In this document: positions 18,551-27,082 of the stretch, one piece after another
Numbering within the stretch: position 1 is the stretch's first letter
Layout: each line of letters opens with the position of its first letter
From: Bacteroidales bacterium
GTDB lineage: Bacteria > Bacteroidota > Bacteroidia > Bacteroidales > UBA932
NCBI GenBank assembly: GCA_015060405.1
Contig: SUYN01000014.1
Span: 1-64,000, forward strand
Reading direction: 5' to 3'
Length of the DNA: 64,000 nucleotides
Program-made: the position numbers and the translations under genes
Notes under the pieces: model-generated
Seen by the model: only the letters and a program-made list of their open reading frames with translations
The model's database searches: none
Told to the model about the DNA's origin: nothing

Positions 18551-18757
18551 ATGAAGATAGAAGAAGCTATAGTGTACTGTCTTGCGTCCTCAAACAGAGG
18601 AATGCGCAGTGAACAGATAGCTGACATGATAAACCGCCAGCGTCTTCATTTACGTAAGGACGGGCAGCCAGTAAGTGCAAAGCAGGTATTCCATGTGGTT
18701 ACCCATGCTCCGCACACCTTCTGTCTGGCAGAGGGAAGGATAATGTTGAGGCAGTGA
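18551..18757 (+). CDS. Small helix-turn-helix-type protein (HARE-HTH-like)
   Basis: 68 residues from the ATG at 18551; a longer frame from 18491 has a poor start region. The sequence runs EEAIVYCLASSNRG, SEQIADMINRQRLHLRKDG and SAKQVFHVVTHAPHTF, then a short strand FCLAEGRIML. This resembles small winged-helix HARE-HTH proteins that are common in Bacteroidales, with KDG turns between the helices. A TAnnTTTG box (18539-18546) ends only 4 nt before the ATG, so the mRNA may be nearly leaderless. It is 31 bp upstream of a rhodanese gene. The specific function is unknown. Confidence 0.6.
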   Translation: MKIEEAIVYCLASSNRGMRSEQIADMINRQRLHLRKDGQPVSAKQVFHVVTHAPHTFCLAEGRIMLRQ

Positions 18758-18788
18758 AACATCTTATAAGAGAAAAATTTTAAGACTT

Positions 18789-19178
18789 ATGATAAAGAGA
18801 ATCCTAATGACTATGGTTATGAGTTTTTCATTCTTCGGCCTGTTCGGACAGACCAATAAGTTCAAGACTGTGGATGTGGCTGAATTTGAAAGGGCCGTTT
18901 CAGATACATCATACGTTGTGCTGGATGTCCGCACTCCGGCAGAACATGCCGAAGGCCACATCCCTGGCACTCATTTCAATATAGATGTCCTGGAGGACAG
19001 CTATACTGAGACTGCCCTAAAGACGCTTCCGAAGGATAAGCCGGTGGCTCTTTATTGCCGCAGCGGTAACCGCAGCAAGAATGCAGCACGTATCCTTGCT
19101 GACAAAGGGTATCAGGTCCTGGAGCTTGGAACAGGGTTCAGGGGCTGGGTTTCAGCTGGTAAGAAAACAACAAAGTAA
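18789..19178 (+). CDS. Exported single-domain rhodanese-like protein
   Basis: 129 residues. A signal peptide (about 1-20, ending FFGLFGQ) is followed by one rhodanese domain: YVVLDVRTPAEHAEGHIPGT, the active-site loop CRSGNRS with Cys90, and the C-terminal GFRGWV. Active rhodaneses move sulfane sulfur through the loop cysteine; the loop is intact. The periplasmic location suggests sulfur or redox handling outside the cytoplasm. No partner gene is adjacent except the small HTH gene 31 bp upstream, with which it may be co-transcribed. Confidence 0.88.
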   Translation: MIKRILMTMVMSFSFFGLFGQTNKFKTVDVAEFERAVSDTSYVVLDVRTPAEHAEGHIPGTHFNIDVLEDSYTETALKTLPKDKPVALYCRSGNRSKNAARILADKGYQVLELGTGFRGWVSAGKKTTK

Positions 19179-19480
19179 TGGATCAGACGGTATCATATCC
19201 CTTGCTATTGACAGAATTGATAAGCCATATGGTAAAAAGGCATCATTGCCGGTGCCTTTGACATTGTCCTCTAACATCCTGTCCCGTCAAGATTGCATGC
19301 CGCACCGGATGCGTATTCCGGTGCTGACGATGTCGTTTCTGATGATGCGAGATAATGTTTCATCGAGATTATCACCTCTCCGTCATCCTTTACAAAGCAA
19401 GGGATACCGATCGTTCGGATTGTCTCCGTACATCTGCTTGGCTTGAGCACAGTCAAGTCGGCTGGTCAATATTAGTTTAC
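19179..19480. other. About 300 bp without a supported gene
   Basis: The stretch separates the rhodanese (+) from the convergent deoxyribosyltransferase-like gene (-). Short frames exist on both strands but none has a start context or a recognisable family. I see no terminator hairpin with a T-run. Confidence 0.4.
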
Positions 19481-19789
19481 TTATTCCAGATACCTTACTT
19501 CTTTCCCATGGTCTATGGCATACTTTATCTCGTTCCGGGTGCTAGACCCTATATATCCTCCTACATTGATGACAAACACTTCATCTGCCATGTCAATCTT
19601 CCTCAGATGCATGTCATCCAGCATAGCCTTTGTTCCTTCTGTCCATACTTCATCGTCCCCGCTATGACCGAACAGACCGACGGAGATCACGATGTTTCCC
19701 TCAAGGGTCAGGCGTTTCTGAGCTTCCAGATACTGCTCCTTGAACTTCGTGCTGCCGCAGAGGGTTATCACTTTATATTTTCCAATCAT
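19481..19789 (-). CDS. Nucleoside 2-deoxyribosyltransferase-like small protein
   Basis: 102 residues. The N-terminal strand and loop ITLCGSTKFKE, the WTEG segment and the C-terminal DMADEVFVINVGGYIGSSTRNEI match the fold of nucleoside 2-deoxyribosyltransferase-like proteins (Rossmann-like, with the S-T-R-x-E-I helix). Short stand-alone versions like this are common in Bacteroidales and are often only called hypothetical. A role in nucleotide metabolism is inferred from the fold alone. It appears monocistronic and convergent with the rhodanese gene. Confidence 0.7.
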   Translation of the reverse strand: MIGKYKVITLCGSTKFKEQYLEAQKRLTLEGNIVISVGLFGHSGDDEVWTEGTKAMLDDMHLRKIDMADEVFVINVGGYIGSSTRNEIKYAIDHGKEVRYLE

Positions 19790-20305
19790 ATCTCAGTTAG
19801 TGTTATTTGGCTGTTTTATTTATGACGGCAAGCCCTCATCAATTGTTATGTCGCTATTATTCGATAAGTATTTGTGATTATACTGATGTTCAGCTGCTCA
19901 TTTGTAAGGCCGCCTGAACGTCCCATAGTTCTCTCCATTTTCACCTTCTTCTCTCTTGTAACAATCTGTTCTAAAGGCTGTGGCCGAAGAGGTTTAGTTT
20001 TTAGAGGTCTTCAAAGTTAAACATTATTAGTCATTCCTGTTCTAAGAATTATATGATTTCGGAGAAAAACTACGTATTTGACAATCTCTTCTTCGCGGAT
20101 ATGTTGCTGCAAATGAGAGCAGCGTCCTGGTTGACATCGCGTACCATTATGATAATATCTCAGAGGGTCTGCGTAACCTGGAACCGAGACTTTCCGACTG
20201 TCGCGCCTGACAAGGTCCTCACGTAAGTTCCAGCTTGGATAGAATATGACGATGTCCGGTCAGTGCCGGGCATCGGTTAAGCCGAAAAATGAGTATCTTT
20301 GCAGA
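19790..20305. other. Gap with possible gene remnants
   Basis: No intact gene is seen. A + frame starts at an ATG at 20053 (MISEKNYVFDN) and reads into low-complexity sense. A second + frame, offset by one base, reads ESSVLVDIAYHYDNISEGL and stops at 20208-20210. Together they look like one short gene broken by a frameshift. On minus, a start-less frame ending at 19846 reads MGRSGGLTNEQL. None can be named. The rest is unremarkable. Confidence 0.3.
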
Positions 20306-20773
20306 ATGGAATATCTTTCTAGACAACGATACGAAGAGATTGCGGCCGAGCTGGACCACCTGATCACAGTGGTCTATCCCGAGATACGCGAGAGCGTCGC
20401 AGAAACCAGCGCGCAGGGCGACAGGAGCGAGAATGCGGGGTACCGTGAAGCGAGACGGAGGCAGGCGAAGACCATAAGCCGCATCCGTTTCCTGCAGAAG
20501 GTGCTGGAACATTCGCGTGTGATTGACCCTGACGCGCTTCCTAAGGACAGAGTCTGTCTCCTGAGCCGTGTCGAATTCACAAACCTCTCGACAAATGCCA
20601 GGATGACATTTGAGATAGTCAGTCCTCATGAGATGAACCTCGAGGCAGGCAAGATATCGCTTAAATCTCCGATAGGTGCTGCCCTGATGGGCAGGAAGGT
20701 AGGAGAAATAGCTGAGGCTCAGACCCCTTCCGGAACACTCCGCCTGAGAATCGAAAGCATCACGCTCGCCTGA
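20306..20773 (+). CDS. GreA/GreB-family transcription elongation factor
   Basis: 155 residues from the ATG at 20306. The N-terminal coiled coil (SRQRYEEIAAELDHL, GDRSENAGYREARRRQAKTISRIRFLQKVLE) carries the acidic tip region. The C-terminal FKBP-like domain includes ISLKSPIGAALMGRKVGE and TPSGTLRLRIESI. Gre factors enter the RNA polymerase secondary channel and stimulate cleavage of backtracked RNA. A longer frame from 20246 has no support. A TATCTTTG box (20294-20301) ends 4 nt before the ATG. A strong bidirectional terminator follows at 20803. Confidence 0.88.
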   Translation: MEYLSRQRYEEIAAELDHLITVVYPEIRESVAETSAQGDRSENAGYREARRRQAKTISRIRFLQKVLEHSRVIDPDALPKDRVCLLSRVEFTNLSTNARMTFEIVSPHEMNLEAGKISLKSPIGAALMGRKVGEIAEAQTPSGTLRLRIESITLA

Positions 20774-20802
20774 GAATTGAAAGAAACTGCCCTTATTTGA
20801 CG

Positions 20803-20838
20803 AAAACCCCGAAAGTAGGACAATACTTTCGGGGTTTT
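20803..20838. terminator. Bidirectional terminator between gre and the Na/Pi cotransporter
   Basis: A perfect 15-bp stem (20803-20817 with 20824-20838; core CCCCGAAAGTA) has a 6-nt loop and A/T tracts at both ends. It serves the two convergent genes. Confidence 0.9.
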
Positions 20839-20839
20839 G

Positions 20840-22573
20840 CTATCTTTTCATGAAAGCTTTCTCAAGATTCTGGGAAATGTTGATCATAAAGTCTCCCATC
20901 TTTTCCAGCTCGCTTACTATGTCCATGTAATAGACGCTTGTCTGGTAGTTCTTCTGATTGCTCTCGATTTCCTCGATCTCGGTGTCTCTGAGAGTGTTCC
21001 TGAGATTGTTGATGCGGTCCTCCGCATTATATGCATTGGATATCTCCTCAAGCTCGTCATTGTATGCAGCAGAAAGATTCCCGATCATCGCATCGTATGC
21101 GGCCTCGACTGCATCTGTCATGTTGTTGAGATTCTTGATGGTGTCCTCGTCAAATGACTTCTTGTGGATGTTCTTTCTCGAAAGGATGCGGCTGATCGCT
21201 TCTCCTGAATCTCCAAGGGACTCCAGCTCGCCTATGATCTTGTACATCGCCTTGATCTTTGCAGAAGTCTCGGTGCTGATGTCACCTGCAGAGACGGCAT
21301 TGAGGAAAGTCGCGATCTCGTACTCAATACGGTCCGATATCTCTTCATATTTGACCAGCTTTCCGCGGAGTTCCTCGAACTGGTCTGCATCAGTGACGCT
21401 TATCGCCGACCTGACATAGCCAAGTCCGTTCCGTGATACCCTTGCAAAATGGATTATCTCGTTGAAAGCCTGCTCGGTGGCAAGTTCCGGAGTGGCAAGA
21501 GGACCGGCTGAAATGTACTTGAGCCTGAACACCTCCTGTTCCTGACTCTTCGGAGCCTTGATCATCCATACTACCAGCTTTTCGATGACCTTGGTGAACC
21601 ATATCATTATCAAGGTGTTGATCGTATTGAAGAGAGTGTGGAGCATTGCAAGGCCATACAATGCAGCTGTGGCATCAGGGCTGTTCTGTGCGCTGACCGC
21701 AAAACCTTCTGCGGCAGGGTTCGGAAGACCGAACATCTCGATGATTCCGCCGACAAGCGCAAGGAAAGGCCTGAAGAATACAAGTGCCCATATCACACCG
21801 AACACATTGAATATTGTGTGGGACATGGCAGCCCTCTTTGCCTGGGTGTTACCCACCGATGCGGCGATGTTGGCTGTGATGGTAGTACCGATGTTCTCTC
21901 CGAGCACCATTGCACAGGCCATGTTGAAAGGAATCCAGCCCATGCTGAGCATGATGAGGGTGATCGCCATCGTAGCTGAAGAGGACTGGAGCACGAGGGT
22001 CAGGACTGTACCGAACACAAGGAAGATGAGCACGGAACCGAAGCCGTGTCCGGCCCATGACTTGACGAATTCGAGAACCTGTGGTGTTTCGTCAAGGTCC
22101 GGAACCGATTCCTTCATGAAGGACAGACCGAGGAAGAGAAGGCAGAAACCCACTATGAGCTCACCTATGTTCTGGCGCTGATTCTTCTTCGAATTGGAGA
22201 ACAGGAAGCCGAAAAGCATGAGTGGAACTGCGAGAATCGAGATGTCTGCCTTGAAACCCAGCCATGACACGAGCCATGCTGTCACCGTTGTACCGATATT
22301 CGCTCCCATGATGACTCCGATCGCCTGTGCCAGAGTCAGGAGGCCTGCATTGACAAAACTTACCACCATTACGGTCGTAGCGCTGGACGACTGTATTACC
22401 GAGGTGATTCCCAATCCTGTAAGTACTCCCTTGAACGGATTGGAAGTCATCGCAGAAAGAAGACCGCGAAGCCTGTCACCTGCGGCTTTCTGAAGTCCGG
22501 AACTCATCAGGTTCATTCCGTAAAGGAACATGCCCAATGCGCCCAGAAGTGTAAAGATCTGTAGTATACCCAT
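20840..22573 (-). CDS. Na+/phosphate cotransporter (NptA type) with PhoU-like tail, copy 1
   Basis: 577 residues. Two inverted Na/Pi cotransporter repeats each carry a QSSSAT signature (SVIQSSSATT near residue 60; LVLQSSSATM further on), with GANIGTT and GENIGTTITAN segments. The C-terminal cytoplasmic part (about 350-577) is a helical PhoU-like domain (ESLGDSGEAISRILSRKNIHKK). It imports phosphate with sodium and may sense phosphate. It is the last gene of a minus operon, 3 bp after the Ca/Na antiporter. A close paralogue lies at 56830-58557. Confidence 0.93.
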   Translation of the reverse strand: MGILQIFTLLGALGMFLYGMNLMSSGLQKAAGDRLRGLLSAMTSNPFKGVLTGLGITSVIQSSSATTVMVVSFVNAGLLTLAQAIGVIMGANIGTTVTAWLVSWLGFKADISILAVPLMLFGFLFSNSKKNQRQNIGELIVGFCLLFLGLSFMKESVPDLDETPQVLEFVKSWAGHGFGSVLIFLVFGTVLTLVLQSSSATMAITLIMLSMGWIPFNMACAMVLGENIGTTITANIAASVGNTQAKRAAMSHTIFNVFGVIWALVFFRPFLALVGGIIEMFGLPNPAAEGFAVSAQNSPDATAALYGLAMLHTLFNTINTLIMIWFTKVIEKLVVWMIKAPKSQEQEVFRLKYISAGPLATPELATEQAFNEIIHFARVSRNGLGYVRSAISVTDADQFEELRGKLVKYEEISDRIEYEIATFLNAVSAGDISTETSAKIKAMYKIIGELESLGDSGEAISRILSRKNIHKKSFDEDTIKNLNNMTDAVEAAYDAMIGNLSAAYNDELEEISNAYNAEDRINNLRNTLRDTEIEEIESNQKNYQTSVYYMDIVSELEKMGDFMINISQNLEKAFMKR

Positions 22574-22576
22574 TGT

Positions 22577-23527
22577 TTATGAAATTTGATTGCTTACCAG
22601 ATACCAGTTATATGCCACGAAGCTCAGGAACATGAGAGTTCCTGAAAAACGTCCTATCTTTCCCTTGATTCCAAGGATCATAGGTATGATGGCGGCGGCT
22701 ATCATGACGATGTAATCGACGTATGTGATCCCCGATGAAGTAAGAGGCATCACCTGAGAGCTGAGACCAAGGATCAGGGAGATATTGAATATGTTAGAGC
22801 CTACTATGTTACCCAGAGCCATCTGCGTGTTCTTCTTCACGGCAGCGGCAATTGATGCCGCAAGTTCAGGAAGAGAGGTGCCGCAGGCTATGAGAGTAAG
22901 GGATATGAAGGCGTCGTTCACACCGAAGGATTTCGCTATCATCACAGCGTTGTCTACAAAGAAGTCGCAGCTTATGATCAGCAGTGCGAGACCTCCGGCC
23001 ACCTTCACTATGGCAAGGGCCAGGGGAGTCTTGTCTTCTTCGACATGCTCTTCTGCCACCGGAACGCTTTTCCTGTCGCGATAGAACGAGTACCACATGA
23101 AGCCGGCGAATACAGCGAGAAGCAGGATCCCGTCCGGTCTGCTTATGCTGGCAGGAGTGCCGTTGAAGAAATTGAAGGCCAGAAGTGTAAGAAGCACTGA
23201 TACACCTATACATAGAGGTATCTCAAACTTCATGTTCTTCCTGTCAATTCCGATAGGGAAGAACATGGCAGTCAGTCCGAGGATTCCTATCACATTGAAT
23301 ATGTTGGAACCCACGACATTGCCTATGGCCACATCTGCATTTCCGTTCACGGCGCCAAGGAAACTTACGACAAGTTCAGGCATTGATGTGCCGACTCCGA
23401 CTATCGCCGCGCCTACGACGAAATCGGAAACCTTGAATTTCCTGGCAACAGAAACTGCTCCGGCAACGAGATAATCCGCGCCGAAGACAATTCCTGCCAG
23501 TGATACGATCAGGATGATATATTCCAT
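22577..23527 (-). CDS. Calcium/sodium antiporter, CaCA (YrbG-like) family, copy 1
   Basis: 316 residues, about ten membrane segments in two inverted halves. Each half carries the alpha-repeat: GVGTSMPELVVSF with GNVVGSNIFN, and ACGTSLPELAASI with GNIVGSNIFN. These acidic/polar motifs bind the exchanged cations. The protein exports calcium using the sodium gradient. It is 5 bp downstream of the 147-residue membrane protein and 3 bp upstream of the phosphate cotransporter, so all three are likely co-regulated. A paralogue is at 52981-53937. Confidence 0.93.
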   Translation of the reverse strand: MEYIILIVSLAGIVFGADYLVAGAVSVARKFKVSDFVVGAAIVGVGTSMPELVVSFLGAVNGNADVAIGNVVGSNIFNVIGILGLTAMFFPIGIDRKNMKFEIPLCIGVSVLLTLLAFNFFNGTPASISRPDGILLLAVFAGFMWYSFYRDRKSVPVAEEHVEEDKTPLALAIVKVAGGLALLIISCDFFVDNAVMIAKSFGVNDAFISLTLIACGTSLPELAASIAAAVKKNTQMALGNIVGSNIFNISLILGLSSQVMPLTSSGITYVDYIVMIAAAIIPMILGIKGKIGRFSGTLMFLSFVAYNWYLVSNQIS

Positions 23528-23532
23528 AACGA

Positions 23533-23976
23533 TTATAAGAGTTTACCTACTTTGTCGATCTCGTACTCGTACACAGCTGAGCAAGGCTCATACTTATAAG
23601 GTACATATTCGAAGAGCTGGAGATAAGCCTTGCCTTCCGACTTGCTGTGGTAGATGTCAAGTCTTACCGCATTTCCCTTGTCCGCCTCTGTCAGGTCGAT
23701 GGATCCGGGAGCGGTCTTGAGGGCTGATGAGATGACGGAATTCATGGCCTGCTGGAAATAATGCTCTGTCTTTTTATATTTGAGACCGGTTTCGCTGTCC
23801 TTATAGGCTGTCTTGAGTATAAGAGCGGTGATGAGTCCTGCGAAGATCATGAAGAAACCTGTGATGTTGACGCCAGTGCCGGTCGGAAGGGCAACAAGTA
23901 CAGAACCGAGGATGATGAGGGATGCTGATATGATGATGTCTTTGCCAGAGCGTACTCTGATGAATGTCTTTTCCAT
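23533..23976 (-). CDS. Small two-TM membrane protein of unknown function
   Basis: 147 residues. Two adjacent membrane segments (IIISASLIILGSVLVALP and ITGFFMIFAGLITALIL, about 15-55) are followed by a soluble domain of about 90 residues (LKYKKTEHYFQQAMNSVI, VRLDIYHSKSEGKAYLQLFEYVPYKYEP). I do not recognise the family. It is the first gene of the operon with the Ca/Na antiporter and Na/Pi cotransporter, 5 bp before the former, so a role in ion homeostasis is possible by context only. Confidence 0.65.
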   Translation of the reverse strand: MEKTFIRVRSGKDIIISASLIILGSVLVALPTGTGVNITGFFMIFAGLITALILKTAYKDSETGLKYKKTEHYFQQAMNSVISSALKTAPGSIDLTEADKGNAVRLDIYHSKSEGKAYLQLFEYVPYKYEPCSAVYEYEIDKVGKLL

Positions 23977-24140
23977 AATTATTTATATATCATTTAGCTG
24001 TCTGTAAATAAATGTCGGGTTTGTCAGGCGGCAGGTAGTCCTGCACGCCTATATGGGGATATGCGGTTACATGCATACCACCAGAAACGCCACCTTCCCT
24101 GACAGGGAAAATGTCGCCAATAACCGGAATATGTCTGATG

Positions 24141-24521
24141 CTAAATGATGAGTCTGCCCAGATAAAGAAGCCTTAGAGCCGGCTCTATGAGTGAGCAATG
24201 AATGATTATGGATTGTCTCTGAATGAAATATCTGAGGCCGGCATTGATGATCTTGCCTGATTTGGTGAACTCGATGTTGTTCCTGTGGATTCCTCCTGTC
24301 CTTCTGGCAGAACTCTGCAGCTGTTGCGGACAGGCAGATGACACCTGGCGAGGCAGGCACAGCTCCGATTCTGTTTCCGAAATGTTCGAGTCACTGATCA
24401 TATGCGCCTGCGACGCCGGCATGGAGGCATCATCGGCGGCTGCCGGTGCAGAATTGTCCGGACAGTTCAGGAAAGCCAGTGCCGCTATGACAGGAAACAG
24501 ATATTTAAGCAGTGTTTTCAT
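24141..24521 (-). CDS. Small exported protein of unknown function
   Basis: 126 residues. A signal-like N-terminus (MKTLLKYLFPVIAALAFLNC) ends in a possible lipobox Cys20. A Ser/Ala-rich linker follows, then a C-terminal half with FTKSGKIINAGLRYFI and IEPALRLLYLGRLII. I recall similar C-termini in small Bacteroidales proteins but no function. Its reality is supported by a Bacteroidota promoter (24530-24559) whose -7 box ends only 8 nt before the ATG. Orientation matches the genes on either side but it has its own promoter. Confidence 0.5.
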   Translation of the reverse strand: MKTLLKYLFPVIAALAFLNCPDNSAPAAADDASMPASQAHMISDSNISETESELCLPRQVSSACPQQLQSSARRTGGIHRNNIEFTKSGKIINAGLRYFIQRQSIIIHCSLIEPALRLLYLGRLII

Positions 24522-24529
24522 TTATCCGT

Positions 24530-24559
24530 CAAATATAAACAATTTTTATGCAACTGCAA
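24530..24559 (-). promoter_or_regulatory. Bacteroidota-type promoter of the small exported protein gene
   Basis: On minus: TTG (24559-24557), 19 bp, TATATTTG (24537-24530). Transcription would start about 1-2 nt before the ATG at 24521, making the mRNA nearly leaderless. Confidence 0.55.
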
Positions 24560-24567
24560 GGAAAATG

Positions 24568-24591
24568 AGGGCCGGCAATGCTGCCGGCCCT
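24568..24591 (-). terminator. Terminator after the GH13 gene
   Basis: Perfect 10-bp arms AGGGCCGGCA (24568-24577) and TGCCGGCCCT (24582-24591) with a 4-nt loop lie 25 bp past the GH13 stop. On minus a short T-run (CATTTTCC) follows. Confidence 0.65.
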
Positions 24592-24615
24592 GGTTATATG
24601 GATATGTGTCTATGT

Positions 24616-26052
24616 TTATCTTGCAATGATGTAGGTTGTTTCAGGGAGAGTCTCGCCCTTCAGGAGGCCGTTCTCTGCTGTGAAGGTCATGCCATAGACC
24701 TGGTCCTTGTACTCTCCGTCAGGGAGGGTTGTGGCAAGTTCTATTGCATTGGCATCGGCTGCAAGGTTGATGACTGCAGCTCCCTTGTCACCACGGTTGA
24801 CGACAATTGTCTCTCCATCTTCCGAGAAGCTTATTGATTCGACCTGGCCGTTCATCTGCTGACGGAACTTGTTGACAGCCACCACTTCAGGATGGAAGAA
24901 CTCATCGTTGCCGCGTGCTCCGAGGAGGTTGTCTCCCCAGTAGTTCTCACGAGTCGAGTTCATCGGACGGCTGAAGAAGAGAGGAGTACCGTTCTGACGC
25001 GCTGTCAGGAACACCCATCCTGTGCGGATCTGTGCATCTGTCAGGCCGGCACTCTCGTTGGCGTTGCAATAGGTGTCGTGGCTCTCTACCCATGTGGTAA
25101 GATGTTCCGGAGCAGCCCTGTGGTACCATGACACGAGGTCAAGGTCCTTGGTGCTACGCTTTGTCAAAGCCTCGCGCAGTACATGACCATAGCTCGATGC
25201 TGTCTGACCGAAGTATGAAGCGTATTCCTCTTCCGGAACTGTCCTGTCCTGAAGGACTTCGCCATATACGAAGAGACTGTCATACGGGATTGCGAGTGAC
25301 ACTCCGAGCACTTCCTTGCGGCCTGTGGCCACATCCCAGAAATCGTTTTCTGTAACTCCGGCTTCTGTGTCGAGAGGGTCAGAATGAACACCGATGTGCT
25401 TAGCCGTGTCATAGCGGAAACCGCGTACACCCAGCTCGATCAGACGGTTGACGAATCCCATGTAATATTTCTGAAAGCGGGGATTCTCCGTGTTTACGTC
25501 AGGAAGGCCGCCGACACCCTGGTGGGTGCACTGGGTGCGGTCGTTATAGTCGTTGATTCCCTCAAGTCCGTGGGTGTGGAACATCTTGTCACGTCCTCCG
25601 ACAGCCTCATAGAACCCGTCAGTAACGAGGTCGATGTCGAAGGCAGTATGGTTAGGAAGTACGTCCACAAGCACTCTCACGTCATATTTCTTCGCGGAGT
25701 CCAGCATAGCCTTCATCTCCTCCTCTGTTCCGAGGATGTTGTTTCCGATGGTCCAGTCAGTAGGCTGATAATAGTGGTACCAGTTTCCTTCCTTCTGGTC
25801 GAATATCTTTATGTTTCCTCCTTCAGGGCTGAAACATGCGTTCACCGGTGATGTCTGAAGCATGGTGAAGCCGGCATCGGCAATCTGCTTCATGTTCTCA
25901 GCGATGGTAGGGAAGTCCCAGCTCCACACATGGAGGATGGTCTCTGTGTTGGTGTAGTCCGGGTCGTGTGTCATTCTGTCGACCGTACTCTTTGTCTGTG
26001 ATGCACATGCCGCAAGTCCGAGGCAGGCAATGATGGTAATGATTCTGTTCAT
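24616..26052 (-). CDS. GH13 alpha-amylase-family hydrolase, lipoprotein
   Basis: 478 residues. The lipoprotein signal ends at Cys16 (LGLAAC). The GH13 regions are present: DVLPNH (region I), GFRYDTAKH with the nucleophile Asp (II), FVYGEVL with the general acid Glu (III) and VESHDTY (IV). A C-terminal beta domain ends the protein. It should hydrolyse alpha-1,4-glucans in the periplasm or at the surface. No SusCD is adjacent; it is the last gene of a three-gene minus operon after an epimerase (9-bp gap). It is short for a GH13 enzyme but has all catalytic segments. Confidence 0.9.
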   Translation of the reverse strand: MNRIITIIACLGLAACASQTKSTVDRMTHDPDYTNTETILHVWSWDFPTIAENMKQIADAGFTMLQTSPVNACFSPEGGNIKIFDQKEGNWYHYYQPTDWTIGNNILGTEEEMKAMLDSAKKYDVRVLVDVLPNHTAFDIDLVTDGFYEAVGGRDKMFHTHGLEGINDYNDRTQCTHQGVGGLPDVNTENPRFQKYYMGFVNRLIELGVRGFRYDTAKHIGVHSDPLDTEAGVTENDFWDVATGRKEVLGVSLAIPYDSLFVYGEVLQDRTVPEEEYASYFGQTASSYGHVLREALTKRSTKDLDLVSWYHRAAPEHLTTWVESHDTYCNANESAGLTDAQIRTGWVFLTARQNGTPLFFSRPMNSTRENYWGDNLLGARGNDEFFHPEVVAVNKFRQQMNGQVESISFSEDGETIVVNRGDKGAAVINLAADANAIELATTLPDGEYKDQVYGMTFTAENGLLKGETLPETTYIIAR

Positions 26053-26061
26053 ATGATTGAA

Positions 26062-27078
26062 TTAAAGATTATTCTTCGCTTTTTCAAGTGTCTCGATGAC
26101 ACGGTCGCACCATTGGTCGAAAACAGGATCCTCCTGCTGACATTCCTTGTGCTCCGTCATATATTTCAGGCATCTGCGGACGCCTTCTTCATAACGCACG
26201 ACCGCCTGGAATCCCGGCACCGCCCTCTTGAGCTTCGAGCAGTCGAATACGACAGAGTTCGCCTTGTCGCCGATGAGGTTCCCTTCCATGTCATATCCTT
26301 CAGGCTGTGTTGCGATGATGAAGTCTGACGAGGCGTAATATGGCTTGAAAGGCACTCCGAGGGCGTCAGCGATGGCCTTGTATATCTGATTCCAGGTCAG
26401 GGACTCGTCAGACATGATCTGGAAGGCCTCTCCGATCGCGTGCGGATTTCCGATCAGACCAATGAACCCTTTCGCAAAATCCTCGTTGAAGGTCATGGTC
26501 CAGAGTGAGGTGCCGTCTCCATGCACCAGGACAGGCTTGCCTTCCATCATGCGCTTTATCACCTGCCAGCTTCCGTTCCTGCCGTGGATGCCGACAGGGA
26601 TGCTCCTTTCGCTGTAGGTGTGGCTAGGGCGTACGATGGTGACAGGGAAGCCTTCTTCCCGATAGTACTTCATCAGAAGCTCCTCGCAGGCTATCTTGTC
26701 ACGCGAGTACTGCCAGAAAGGATTGGCCAGTGTAGTCCCTTCATTGATCACGTGCGATCTGCACGGCTTGTTGTACGCTGAAGCTGAACTTATATATATG
26801 TATTGGCGTGTGCGTCCTGCGAAAAGCCTGTGGTCGCGCTCCACCTGAGAAGGGACAAAGCCGATGAACTCGCAGACGGCATCAAAACATTCTCCACCTA
26901 TATGCCTGAGCACTTCCTCTTCGTCGTTTATGTTGACCTTGACCTGTTTCACGCCCTGAGGGACCTCATTGCTGCGGTTTCCCCTGTTAATCAGCCACAG
27001 CTCGTGCCCGCCCTGAGCAAGCTGGCGGGTGATGGCACTGCTTATCGTACCGGTGCCTCCGATAATGAGTATCTTCAT
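26062..27078 (-). CDS. NAD(P)-dependent epimerase/dehydratase-like extended SDR
   Basis: 338 residues. The nucleotide-binding start is ILIIGGTGTISSAITRQL (a GxxGxxS variant). The catalytic region is YISSASAYNKP and then YSRDK with the Tyr/Lys pair. VRPSHTYSE and the substrate-domain MTFNEDFAKGFIGLIGN follow, as in isoflavone-reductase- or mRNA-stability-type extended SDRs. It likely acts on a nucleotide sugar or small carbonyl substrate in the cytoplasm, but the substrate is not predictable. It lies 4 bp after the hypothetical gene and 9 bp before GH13. Confidence 0.8.
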   Translation of the reverse strand: MKILIIGGTGTISSAITRQLAQGGHELWLINRGNRSNEVPQGVKQVKVNINDEEEVLRHIGGECFDAVCEFIGFVPSQVERDHRLFAGRTRQYIYISSASAYNKPCRSHVINEGTTLANPFWQYSRDKIACEELLMKYYREEGFPVTIVRPSHTYSERSIPVGIHGRNGSWQVIKRMMEGKPVLVHGDGTSLWTMTFNEDFAKGFIGLIGNPHAIGEAFQIMSDESLTWNQIYKAIADALGVPFKPYYASSDFIIATQPEGYDMEGNLIGDKANSVVFDCSKLKRAVPGFQAVVRYEEGVRRCLKYMTEHKECQQEDPVFDQWCDRVIETLEKAKNNL

Positions 27079-27082
27079 GTCT

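Noticed and set aside
19271..19456. Minus 61-codon frame (GIPCFVKDDGEVIIS)
   Set aside because: No promoter, start context or recognisable family; I kept it as intergenic.
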